A stretch of DNA of 7,588 nucleotides from an uncultured Collinsella sp. (GCA_937989795.1 CALKBB010000083.1:1-7588), one strand, 5' to 3'. Shown: positions 1 through 6,336, counted from the stretch's first letter. The notes: a model not told the origin generated them from the letters alone. Numbers and translations: made by a program.

Positions 1-1241
1 ACGGTGGCCTTGCCGCCCATGTCTCGGGCATGCTTTGCCCCACACTTAATTTTTCACTGACGGGCGATGCAGTCGAGGCCGTTAAGGACGCCGATTACGT
101 GATCACGACGATTCGCGTCGGAGGGGACCACATGCGCGTTCGCGATGAGCGCATTGCTCTTTCACATGGGGTTCTTGGCCAAGAGACGACTGGCGCAGCT
201 GGCGTGTCTTTTGCCATGCGCTCCGTCCCTGCGCTTGCTTCGTATTGCGAGTTAATCAAGAAGTACGCAAAGCCGGACGTCAAGGTGTTTAACTTTACTA
301 ATCCCGCTGGCGTCGTATCTCAGGCCCTACGCGATATGGGCTATGATTTTACTTATGGCATTTGCGATGCCCCCTCGGGCATGTTGCATCAGTTTGCCGA
401 GTATAAAGGCGTTGATCCCGCATCGGTTCAGGGCGAGTGCTATGGACTCAACCACCTCTCGTTCTTCCGCAATGTGACGGTTGACGGCGAGGACATCATG
501 GCCGACTTGATCCATGACGACGGGGCATATGCTCATACAGATCTTAGGTTCTTCGAGAAGGACCTCGTCCTAAATCGCGGATGCGTGCCAAATGAGTACC
601 TATACTATTTCTACTATCGCGAGCGCGCCGTTGCCAACGTTCTCTCTTCGCCCCAGACGCGCGGCGAGCTAATCGAAGAAATTAATCGAGAAATGACGAG
701 CGAGCTTGCATCTATCGATATTGAGAACGACTTCGAAAAGGGCCTCGCGTGCTTTGAGAAGTGGTACGGAATGCGCGAAAACAACTACATGGCTGCCGAG
801 ACAGGTATTCACCGCGACAAGCCGTGGACGTTTGACGTGTACGGCAAAGATGCTGGCGGATACGCAGGTGTCGCACTCCGTTTCATGGATATTGCTCGCT
901 CTGGCAAGACGCAGCAGATGATCCTGTGCACCCCCAACAATGGCGCCATCCCCGGCCTTCTCGATACAGATGTCATTGAGTCAACGTGCGATATCTCCAC
1001 CGATGGCTGCGTACCGCATCGCGTCGAAGCCGATTCTGTGCCCGCGGGAAACCTCGAATTGATTCGTCGCGTCAAGTACTACGAGCGCACCGTGGCGCGT
1101 GGTATCGTTAACCGATCGAAGCGCGACATTGTCGAGAGCCTCGCGATGCACCCGCTCGTTAATTCGTACTCCTTGGCGAAAGATATCGCCGCGCAGTACT
1201 TTGAGCTTAACCGCGACTACATCGACGGCTGGACAGACTAG
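1..1241 (+). CDS. Glycoside hydrolase family 4 enzyme (6-phospho-glycosidase type), 5'-truncated by the window edge
   Basis: The frame is open to the window edge (first full codon at base 3), so the ATG at base 30 is internal; 412 codons are visible. GH4 enzymes are cytoplasmic, use NAD+ and a divalent metal, and cleave glycosides by an oxidation-elimination route. Family blocks seen: IRVGG, RDERIALSHGVLGQETTG, NFTNPAG (from base 291), CDAP (Cys codon 363-365, expected metal ligand), GLNHLSF (His at 453-455, expected metal ligand), PNEYLYYFYYRE and LCTPNNGAIPGL. The N-terminal glycine-rich NAD loop and about 30-60 residues are missing, judged from the usual 430-450 length. The substrate is uncertain. 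From memory, CDMP marks phospho-alpha-glucosidases and CN(V/I)P phospho-beta-glucosidases. CDAP fits neither, while GLNHLSF and PNEYLYY look more like the phospho-beta-glucosidase branch. A hairpin follows the stop. GC is lower than in genes after base 2330. Confidence 0.93.
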   Translation, partial: GGLAAHVSGMLCPTLNFSLTGDAVEAVKDADYVITTIRVGGDHMRVRDERIALSHGVLGQETTGAAGVSFAMRSVPALASYCELIKKYAKPDVKVFNFTNPAGVVSQALRDMGYDFTYGICDAPSGMLHQFAEYKGVDPASVQGECYGLNHLSFFRNVTVDGEDIMADLIHDDGAYAHTDLRFFEKDLVLNRGCVPNEYLYYFYYRERAVANVLSSPQTRGELIEEINREMTSELASIDIENDFEKGLACFEKWYGMRENNYMAAETGIHRDKPWTFDVYGKDAGGYAGVALRFMDIARSGKTQQMILCTPNNGAIPGLLDTDVIESTCDISTDGCVPHRVEADSVPAGNLELIRRVKYYERTVARGIVNRSKRDIVESLAMHPLVNSYSLAKDIAAQYFELNRDYIDGWTD

Positions 1242-1270
1242 TCTGGACGTTAAAACTAGAAATTATGGAT

Positions 1271-1306
1271 GGGCGGACCGGCGTTTATATTGGCGCCCGT
1301 TCGCCC
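1271..1306 (+). terminator. GC-rich hairpin after the GH4 gene, terminator-like but without a U-tract
   Basis: Bases 1271-1285 pair with 1292-1306: fifteen positions, one C-C mismatch (1279/1298), three G-U type pairs, and a six-base loop at 1286-1291. It begins about 30 bases after the GH4 stop and ends 25 bases before the GTG of the next gene. No run of T follows, so it is not a textbook intrinsic terminator. It could be a 3' end stabiliser, a Rho-assisted terminator, or an attenuator between the two genes. Confidence 0.5.
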
Positions 1307-1331
1307 TGCCTAGTAAGAAAACGGGTATAGA

Positions 1332-2159
1332 GTGAACTTGCGAGAGAACTTCAATGTCTTTCTGGAATCGGGCGATCGGGCGAAGGGATGCCGGAGCGGC
1401 TGCACGATGGCGTTATATATCCCCTTGTTTGTTATGAGCGCGCTTCAAATTGGCGTATCAAACGTTGCAACTGAGCTCGCCTATATCAATCCGTCCATTA
1501 CGCTTGTTTGCACTGTGGTCGCGGCCTTTTTAAACCTGCTTCTATCGAATGTTGCTTTTTCATTATTTGCCGTCGACCGGTCCAAAGAGACGGTGCAACC
1601 TGTTCGAACCCCTCCGGTTTATCTCTTGGCCTCGACGGTTCCCCTCCAGATTTCTGGGGCGCTGCTAATTTATTTGGTTCACTTGATTTTATCGGCAATT
1701 GTAGTCTTTGCCTCGCTTGCGAGCAGCCAGCTCGGGGTGTTGTGCTCGCTTGTGGTGGCAGTAATCGTGACGCTTCTTTCCGCGTCGTTCGTATTCGTGT
1801 TGATTGAAGATGCGGGCGTGGAGCAGAGGGGGCTACGAGGCATTCGGTTTGCACCACGCTATATCATGCGTTCGGTCACGGTGCTTCGTTCCTCCTGCAG
1901 AGAAATCGCGCGTCCCGCAACGCTGCTGGTGGCATGGAACCTGGTTGCAAGTTGCGCTATCCAGGTTCTTGTTGGATGGGTAGTTTCGAGTGCGGCGCTG
2001 CCGTCGGCACTTTCAGTGACGGCGCTTGTACATGAGGGACTTTATTATGGGGCGTTTGCTTATATGCTGCTTTTGCTAGTTCATTGTGCGGTTGCGAGTT
2101 GGCTCGAAATTGACGTGCTCATGGGGGTGTCCTTGTGCGTATCCGAGCAGGCGCGATAG
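1332..2159 (+). CDS. Multi-pass membrane protein, family not recognised
   Basis: I do not recognise this 275-residue protein. It reads as an integral membrane protein with about six hydrophobic segments, near residues 25-44, 55-80, 100-130, 133-157, 194-220 and 235-257. A basic loop (about 160-192, rich in Arg) lies between the fourth and fifth. There is no signal peptide, catalytic motif or nucleotide-binding loop. The Glu-Asp then Arg-rich stretch after segment four vaguely resembles loops in DUF975-like membrane proteins, too weakly to assign. The start is uncertain. GTG at 1332 has only a poor ribosome site upstream; ATG at 1407 (residue 26) has GGAG at 1393-1396, ten bases ahead, and would start at the first membrane segment. 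The gene lies 90 bases after the GH4 gene and shares its lower GC, so the two may be inherited together, but a hairpin separates them. Stop TAG is at 2157-2159. Confidence 0.7.
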   Translation: MNLRENFNVFLESGDRAKGCRSGCTMALYIPLFVMSALQIGVSNVATELAYINPSITLVCTVVAAFLNLLLSNVAFSLFAVDRSKETVQPVRTPPVYLLASTVPLQISGALLIYLVHLILSAIVVFASLASSQLGVLCSLVVAVIVTLLSASFVFVLIEDAGVEQRGLRGIRFAPRYIMRSVTVLRSSCREIARPATLLVAWNLVASCAIQVLVGWVVSSAALPSALSVTALVHEGLYYGAFAYMLLLLVHCAVASWLEIDVLMGVSLCVSEQAR

Positions 2160-2237
2160 CCCGAAGATGAAGCCGCGTTTTCGACATTGAGTTCCTGCGC
2201 ACCTTGCTTTCTAAGCAGAATTGGCGCGCCGTCTGTT

Positions 2238-2261
2238 AACGATCGTTTTCCAAGAATTCTT
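2238..2261. repeat. Two adjacent perfect 10-bp palindromes
   Basis: AACGATCGTT (2238-2247) and AAGAATTCTT (2252-2261) are each perfectly self-complementary, separated by four bases, centres 14 bases apart. They lie 30-55 bases upstream of the -10 element of the transporter gene. This is a plausible place for a regulator site. The two differ in sequence, so they are not a repeated operator, and short palindromes arise by chance. Confidence 0.35.
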
Positions 2262-2288
2262 TTGTTGCTCATTTTATAGACTTCTCAT

Positions 2289-2297
2289 TGCTATAAT
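2289..2297 (+). promoter_or_regulatory. Extended -10 promoter for the sugar efflux gene
   Basis: TGC followed by a perfect TATAAT (2292-2297) forms an extended -10 element, the type that can work without a good -35. No -35 at 16-18 bases spacing is convincing; TTGCTC at 2265-2270 would give a 21-base spacer. The predicted transcript would start near 2304, giving a leader of about 30 bases with the ribosome site GGAGAGG at 2319-2325. Confidence 0.65.
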
Positions 2298-2333
2298 CGC
2301 CCACCGCCCAAGACAATCGGAGAGGTTTCCTAC

Positions 2334-3530
2334 ATGACTCAGGCAAGACAAGATGGCATCTCACTCAGGCAGTGGCTCCCGCTTATCGGGCTCGCCTGCT
2401 GTGCGTTCGTGTTCAACACGTCGGAGTTTATGCCCATCGGCCTTTTGACTGATATCGCCGCGTCGTTCTCGCTCACCGAGGCCCAGGCAGGCATCATGAT
2501 CTCGGTCTATGCTTGGGGCGTCATGCTGCTGTCGCTGCCGCTTATGGTGTTTGCCTCGCGCTTTGAGTTCAAGCGTATGCTGCTCGGCGTGCTCGCCGTG
2601 TTCTCTCTGGGTCAGTTCCTGTCCGCTGTGGCACCGACATATCCCATCTTGGTCTGTGCGCGCCTGGTGGTCGCTTGCGCACATGCCGTGTTCTGGTCGG
2701 TCGCTTCGATTATGGCCTCGCGCCTGGTCGACACTCGCCACGGCGCGCTCGCCATCAGCATGATCGCCACGGGCTCGTCCATCGCGCAGATCTTCGGCCT
2801 GCCCCTCGGTCGTGCCATCGGCCTGGCCGTGGGCTGGCGCATGACGTTTGCTGTGGTCGGGGCCTTCTCTGCCGCCGCGGTGGTGCACCAGGCCGCGGTG
2901 TTCCCGGCCATGCCGGCGGGCGAGCGCTTTACCGTCAAACAACTGCCCGAGCTGCTCAAGAACCCGTTCCTGATTGCGCTCTACGCGGTCACGGTCTTTA
3001 TGGCGACCGGCTATTACGCAAGCTACAGCTATATCGAGCCCTTCCTGGCGCAGGTCGCGCACGTCGACGCGGGCACCATCACCATGACGCTGACGGCGTT
3101 TGGCTGCTCTGGTCTGGTGGGAAGCTGGCTGTTCGGCCGACTGTTCGATGGGCACCGCTTCCCGTTCTTGGCTATCACGCTCTCCGGCGTGCCGGTGGCC
3201 CTGCTGCTCATGGGGCCGGCCGCATCGTCGCTCGTGACGGTGCTTGCCGTCTGCGCACTGTGGGGTTGCTGCGCCACGGCCTTTAACGTGGCGTTCCAGG
3301 CCGAGCTCATCAAGTACACGCCGGCGGATTCGTCGGCTGTCGCCATGTCGATCTTCTCGGGCCTGTTCAATCTGGGTATCGGCACGGGAACCGCAATCGG
3401 CGGCGCCGTGGTTTCGGGTCCCGGTATCGCTTGGATCGGCTTCGCGGGCGGGGCGATTGCCGTCGTGGGCGTCATCCTCGCCATCACCGTGCTGTTCCCG
3501 GCCATACGTCGCGCCAAGCCCGTTGCCTAA
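2334..3530 (+). CDS. Sugar efflux transporter, MFS family, SotB/YdeA type
   Basis: This 398-residue protein has the length and twelve hydrophobic segments of a major facilitator superfamily drug/sugar proton antiporter. It matches the remembered pattern of E. coli SotB (YdeA), an arabinose/IPTG/lactose exporter, along its whole length: FNTSEFMPIGLLTDIA (27-42), AQAGIMISVYAW (50-61), AHAVFWSV (116-123), GLPLGRAIG and GWRMTF (155-172), YYASYSYIEPF (227-237) and FSGLFNLGIGTG (341-352). It should sit in the cytoplasmic membrane and export sugars or similar small solutes, perhaps relieving sugar stress. The substrate is inferred only. ATG at 2334 is supported by GGAGAGG eight bases upstream and an extended -10 promoter, so it is probably transcribed alone. 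An inverted repeat follows the stop. GC is clearly higher than in the two preceding genes. An amino-acid or nucleoside exporter of the same family cannot be excluded. Confidence 0.92.
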   Translation: MTQARQDGISLRQWLPLIGLACCAFVFNTSEFMPIGLLTDIAASFSLTEAQAGIMISVYAWGVMLLSLPLMVFASRFEFKRMLLGVLAVFSLGQFLSAVAPTYPILVCARLVVACAHAVFWSVASIMASRLVDTRHGALAISMIATGSSIAQIFGLPLGRAIGLAVGWRMTFAVVGAFSAAAVVHQAAVFPAMPAGERFTVKQLPELLKNPFLIALYAVTVFMATGYYASYSYIEPFLAQVAHVDAGTITMTLTAFGCSGLVGSWLFGRLFDGHRFPFLAITLSGVPVALLLMGPAASSLVTVLAVCALWGCCATAFNVAFQAELIKYTPADSSAVAMSIFSGLFNLGIGTGTAIGGAVVSGPGIAWIGFAGGAIAVVGVILAITVLFPAIRRAKPVA

Positions 3531-3549
3531 TCACAACCTAGGAGAGGGT

Positions 3550-3589
3550 CGGGGTAGCTAAAACAGCCCGTCCCAAATTAGCTACCCTG
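3550..3589. promoter_or_regulatory. Perfect-arm inverted repeat between transporter and amylase (terminator or operator)
   Basis: GGGTAGCTAA (3552-3561) and its exact reverse complement (3578-3587) form a ten-pair stem, extended outward by one G-U and one C-G pair (3550-3551 with 3588-3589). The loop is 16 bases. No T-run follows, so an intrinsic terminator is not clear. Each arm contains the self-complementary TAGCTA, and the right arm lies just upstream of the candidate -10 for the amylase gene, so a DNA-binding operator is an equal possibility. The loop holds GCCCG (3566-3570), complementary to CGGGC at 3591-3595. Confidence 0.6.
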
Positions 3590-3596
3590 CCGGGCA

Positions 3597-3602
3597 TACA
3601 AT
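3597..3602 (+). promoter_or_regulatory. Candidate -10 element for the amylase operon
   Basis: TACAAT matches the -10 consensus at five of six positions and lies 36 bases before the amylase start. I see no good -35 at the right distance; the inverted repeat's right arm occupies that area, which suggests activator or repressor control. It is weak on its own. Confidence 0.35.
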
Positions 3603-3627
3603 GGATAGCGTTGCGTGAAAGATACTC

Positions 3628-3633
3628 AGGAGG
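3628..3633 (+). promoter_or_regulatory. Strong ribosome binding site that fixes the amylase start
   Basis: AGGAGG lies five bases before the ATG at 3639. The longest reading frame begins at a GTG at 3615, eight codons earlier, but this site would then be inside the coding region and the GTG has no comparable site. The protein family also normally begins at the Met-Trp-Ala-Tyr-Glu block. Confidence 0.85.
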
Positions 3634-3638
3634 TTGCT

Positions 3639-5015
3639 ATGTGGGCATACGAGACGACGTTCTATCAGGTCTATCCGCTGGGCTTTTGCGGAGCTCCGCG
3701 CGAAAACGCCGCGCCCGTTGCCGAGGATGAGCTCGCCCAGGCTGCCAACGCCGCGCCCAACCCCGATGCTCCTATCATGAAAATTGCCCAATGGGCCGAC
3801 TACCTGCAGGAACTCGGCGTTGGCGCTGTGCTGATCAACCCGCCACTCGAATCTGATAGTCATGGCTACGACACGCGCAGCCTGCGCCACATCGACCGCC
3901 GCCTGGGTGGGGACGCCGACTTTGCCGCCGTGTGCGAGACGCTGCATGCCCACGGCATCCGCGTGGTGCTCGACGCCGTCTTCAACCACGTCGGCCGCGG
4001 CTTTTGGGCCTTCCGCGATGTGCAGGAGCGCAAGTGGGACTCGCCGTACAAGGACTGGTTCCACATCAGCTTTGACGGCGACTCGTGCTACGGCGATGGC
4101 TTTTGGTATGAGGGCTGGGAGGGCCATTTTGAGCTCGTGAAGCTCAACCTGCAAAATCCCGCCGTGGTCGATTACCTGCTCGAGTCCGTGCGCCGTTGGG
4201 CCGATGTCTTTGGCGTCGATGGCCTGCGGCTGGACGTCGCCTATATGCTCGACCGCGACTTTATGCGTCGTCTGCACGCCTTTACCCGCGAGCTCAAGCC
4301 CAACTTTGTGCTGATTGGCGAGACGCTCCACGGCGACTACAACCAGATCGTCAACGACGAGATGCTCGACTCCTGCACCAACTACGAGTGCTACAAGGGT
4401 CTGTACTCCAGCTTTAACTCGGTCAACATGTTCGAGATCGCGCACTCGCTGCATCGCCAGTTTGGCGGCGATCCGTGGTGCATCTACCGCGGCAAACACC
4501 TGCTGTCGTTTGTCGACAACCACGACGTGCCGCGCCTGGCAAGCATCCTCACCGACAAGTCCTGCCTGCGCCCCGCTTATGGCATGCTGTTTGGCATGCC
4601 GGGCATCCCATGCGTTTACTATGGCAGCGAGTGGGGGATTGCCGGCGAAAAGGGCGGCCCCGATGGCGATTGGGCGCTGCGCCCTGCGCTTGACGAGCCC
4701 GCACCCAACGAGCTGACGGCCTTCATCAAGCGGCTTGCACGCCTGCGCTCGGCCGACGACGCGGCGGCCCGTGCTCTCAACTACGGTGCCTATCGCAATG
4801 TGGTGATCCAGAACAAGCAGCTGCTGTTCGAGCGCGCCTGCGACGACGCGACGGTGCTCGTGACGGTCAATGCCGTGAACGAGCCCTATACCTTTGGAGC
4901 TGGCGAACTCAACGGTTCCTTCGTCGACCTGCTTGCCGACGATGCGCCCACGGTCGAGCTGACAGGCTCCCTTGAACTTGCGCCCTATGAGGTGCGTTAT
5001 CTGCTGAGGGCCTAA
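3639..5015 (+). CDS. GH13 alpha-amylase-family glycosidase, cytoplasmic (maltodextrin/cyclomaltodextrin hydrolase type)
   Basis: This 458-residue enzyme has the GH13 barrel and should hydrolyse alpha-glucosidic bonds in short maltodextrins. Numbering from the ATG at 3639: region I DAVFNH (112-117), region II GLRLDVAY with nucleophile Asp199, region III IGET with acid/base Glu228, region IV FVDNHD with Asp296, then MPGIPCVYYGSEWG (320-333). All three catalytic carboxylates are present. It starts directly with WAYETTFYQVYPLGF, with no signal peptide and no N-terminal carbohydrate module, so it acts inside the cell. An Ala/Pro-rich stretch at about 23-44 looks like an insertion of low complexity. 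A small beta domain ends the protein (about 385-458). A strong ribosome site precedes it, and the next gene starts three bases after its stop, so the two are co-transcribed. Exact specificity (cyclomaltodextrinase, neopullulanase or alpha-glucosidase) cannot be read from sequence alone. Confidence 0.93.
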   Translation: MWAYETTFYQVYPLGFCGAPRENAAPVAEDELAQAANAAPNPDAPIMKIAQWADYLQELGVGAVLINPPLESDSHGYDTRSLRHIDRRLGGDADFAAVCETLHAHGIRVVLDAVFNHVGRGFWAFRDVQERKWDSPYKDWFHISFDGDSCYGDGFWYEGWEGHFELVKLNLQNPAVVDYLLESVRRWADVFGVDGLRLDVAYMLDRDFMRRLHAFTRELKPNFVLIGETLHGDYNQIVNDEMLDSCTNYECYKGLYSSFNSVNMFEIAHSLHRQFGGDPWCIYRGKHLLSFVDNHDVPRLASILTDKSCLRPAYGMLFGMPGIPCVYYGSEWGIAGEKGGPDGDWALRPALDEPAPNELTAFIKRLARLRSADDAAARALNYGAYRNVVIQNKQLLFERACDDATVLVTVNAVNEPYTFGAGELNGSFVDLLADDAPTVELTGSLELAPYEVRYLLRA

Positions 5016-5018
5016 TTC

Positions 5019-5582
5019 ATGACTGCGCCGGACGAGGGCTATCAGCATATTGAGCATGGGTTTGAGCCCGTGTTTGACGAGCGCTCGCGCGTTTTGGTGC
5101 TGGGGTCGTTTCCCTCGGTGCTCTCGCGTGCCAATGCCTTCTACTATGGCAATCCGCAGAACCGCTTTTGGCGCGTGATGGCCGCGTGCCTTGGTGCGCC
5201 CGTGCCGCCCAACGAGGGCGACCCTTTGGCAAGCGGTGAGCCCGCGACGCTCGACGCCTCGATTGCTGCCAAGCTGGCCATGCTGCTGAACGGTGGCGTG
5301 GCCCTGTGGGATGTGATCGAGAGCTGCGACATTAAGGGGTCGAGCGACGCGAGCATCAAAAACGTCGTGCCAGCACATATCGAGCGCATTACCGACGCGG
5401 CTCCCATTAAGCAGATGATATGCAACGGTGGTACAGCTGGCCGGCTCTACAAGCGCTATCTACAAGAACGCACCGGGCTGCCCGCCATCGTCCTGCCCTC
5501 GACAAGTCCCGCCAATGCCGCCTGGCGCCTGGAGCGTCTTGTCGAGCGCTGGCGCCAGGCAGCTGACTGGGCCGCTCTCTAA
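5019..5582 (+). CDS. Hypoxanthine-DNA (deoxyinosine) glycosylase, UDG superfamily family 6
   Basis: This 187-residue protein matches the hypoxanthine-DNA glycosylase group, which removes the deaminated-adenine base hypoxanthine from DNA to start base excision repair. Blocks in order: LVLGSFPSVLS (27-36; motif-1 region), FYYGNPQNRFW (41-51), LWDVIESCDIKGSSDASI (96-113), ICNGG (134-138) and LPSTSPANA (159-167; motif-2 region with the DNA-intercalation loop). Length is near normal. A Pro/Gly-rich stretch at about 60-78 looks like a modest insertion. ATG at 5019 has GAGGG at 5006-5010, inside the end of the amylase gene, and follows its stop by three bases, implying translational coupling. The pairing with a starch-degrading enzyme has no obvious logic. 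The stop is one base from the stop of the convergent gene. Activity on uracil as well as hypoxanthine cannot be excluded. Confidence 0.9.
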   Translation: MTAPDEGYQHIEHGFEPVFDERSRVLVLGSFPSVLSRANAFYYGNPQNRFWRVMAACLGAPVPPNEGDPLASGEPATLDASIAAKLAMLLNGGVALWDVIESCDIKGSSDASIKNVVPAHIERITDAAPIKQMICNGGTAGRLYKRYLQERTGLPAIVLPSTSPANAAWRLERLVERWRQAADWAAL

Positions 5583-5583
5583 T

Positions 5584-6243
5584 TTAGATACTTGATTGAG
5601 CATGGGTGCCGAGGCGTTTGATGATGGCGCGCCAGATTGGTGCGGGCACGGCGGGCTTGGCGCGCACCATGCCGTCGGTATCGACACTATCGGCATCGCT
5701 GCCGCCAAGCAGCTGCGCATGTCCAATGGAGCAGCCCATGCGCACGGCGCCTACAAGCTTATCCATCGCTTCCGAAAAAGGCCGGCGTAAGAGGCCCATG
5801 CGTGGGGAATGGCGAAGCGCCGCGATGCCGCTGCCGGCGCAGATGGCAGCGCCGCCACACCACGTTAGTTTACGGAGCTCGCAAGCTTCCCGCAGGCGCT
5901 CGACGAGCATGTGCGCCCCCTCGGTGCTTCTGTGGGCAACCTGCACGACGACATAGACGCGCGCCTCTGTATTTCCAAGACGATCGAGCATCTGCTCGAC
6001 AACAGCCATCGCCTCATCATCAAATGCATCGTCAACAGCGAGCACCATGCCATCGACTGCACCGGCATCATTCGCCTCCAAATCGACCAGGCGGGGGAGC
6101 GCGGTGCCGGAAAGCTGTGCATAGGCGGCGATGGCATCCTGCAGGTCCCAGAGCAAAAACTCAAGATCGGCGCTATCGGGAATGCTGATATACGCAATGG
6201 TTCGCAACGTTTTTGGTACATCGCCGCGTGCGGTCGTCTCCAT
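5584..6243 (-). CDS. Hypothetical protein, possibly a degenerate flavodoxin/FMN-reductase fold
   Basis: This 219-residue protein is read from the complement, with ATG at 6243-6241. The start is firm because AGGAGG (complement of 6248-6253) lies four bases upstream. I recognise no named family. The order of elements suggests a flavodoxin-like alpha/beta fold: a first strand RTIAYISI (14-21), a strand with acidic end GMVLAVDDAF (65-74), a strand ARVYVVVQV (94-102), then LTWCGGAAICAGSG (126-139) and RRPFSEAMDKLVGAVRMG (153-170), which resembles the C-terminal part of NADPH-dependent FMN reductases. However, the phosphate-binding loop expected after the first strand (Gly-Ser-Pro-Arg type) is absent; IPDSADLEF stands there. 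It may therefore not bind FMN, or may bind something else. It converges on the deoxyinosine glycosylase gene and diverges from the aminotransferase gene. The fold assignment is inference. Confidence 0.78.
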   Translation of the reverse strand: METTARGDVPKTLRTIAYISIPDSADLEFLLWDLQDAIAAYAQLSGTALPRLVDLEANDAGAVDGMVLAVDDAFDDEAMAVVEQMLDRLGNTEARVYVVVQVAHRSTEGAHMLVERLREACELRKLTWCGGAAICAGSGIAALRHSPRMGLLRRPFSEAMDKLVGAVRMGCSIGHAQLLGGSDADSVDTDGMVRAKPAVPAPIWRAIIKRLGTHAQSSI

Positions 6244-6247
6244 GCCG

Positions 6248-6253
6248 CCTCCT
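6248..6253 (-). promoter_or_regulatory. Strong ribosome binding site of the complement-strand gene
   Basis: On the complement this reads AGGAGG, four bases before the ATG at 6243-6241. It is the main evidence that the complement strand, not the several plus-strand frames across 5596-6188, is the coding one here. Confidence 0.8.
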
Positions 6254-6287
6254 TTCCGGTTGGTTTCCGTTTAGGTTACACCGTCTG

Positions 6288-6302
6288 GCGGCGCCTCGCC
6301 GC
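6288..6302. promoter_or_regulatory. Small GC hairpin in the divergent intergenic region
   Basis: GCGGCG (6288-6293) and CGCCGC (6297-6302) pair perfectly around a three-base loop, in the middle of the 93-base gap between two divergent genes. Both promoters must be in or near this gap, but I find no convincing -35/-10 pair for either direction. TATCCT at 6305-6310 is a weak -10 candidate for the plus strand. A shared operator is possible but unproven. Confidence 0.3.
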
Positions 6303-6336
6303 GCTATCCTAGTGCAACCCTTACGAAAGGAACGTC

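Noticed and set aside
2204..2218. A small stem (TGCTT/AAGCA, loop of three) after the membrane protein gene
   Set aside because: Only five pairs and no T-run; too weak to call a terminator.
2223..2230. GGCGCGCC here and again at 7523-7530
   Set aside because: An eight-base GC palindrome expected by chance in GC-rich DNA; the flanks of the two copies are unrelated.
2361..3155. A 264-codon complement frame inside the transporter gene
   Set aside because: Its translation is Arg/His/Gln/Asp-rich low complexity, typical of an antisense shadow of a hydrophobic membrane protein gene.
3615..3638. The earlier GTG start for the amylase-family gene
   Set aside because: The strong ribosome site at 3628-3633 would lie inside the coding region; family members start at the WAYE block.
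3582..5378. A 598-codon open frame on the complement across the amylase and glycosylase genes
   Set aside because: It is a by-product of GC-rich codon bias on the plus strand. The plus-strand genes carry all family motifs and ribosome sites, and the complement translation shows only unstructured, His/Val/Ala-rich text.
5637..6188. A 183-codon plus-strand frame opposite the hypothetical gene
   Set aside because: Arg/His/Pro-rich translation and no ribosome site, while the complement strand has a perfect AGGAGG and protein-like alternation of strands and helices.
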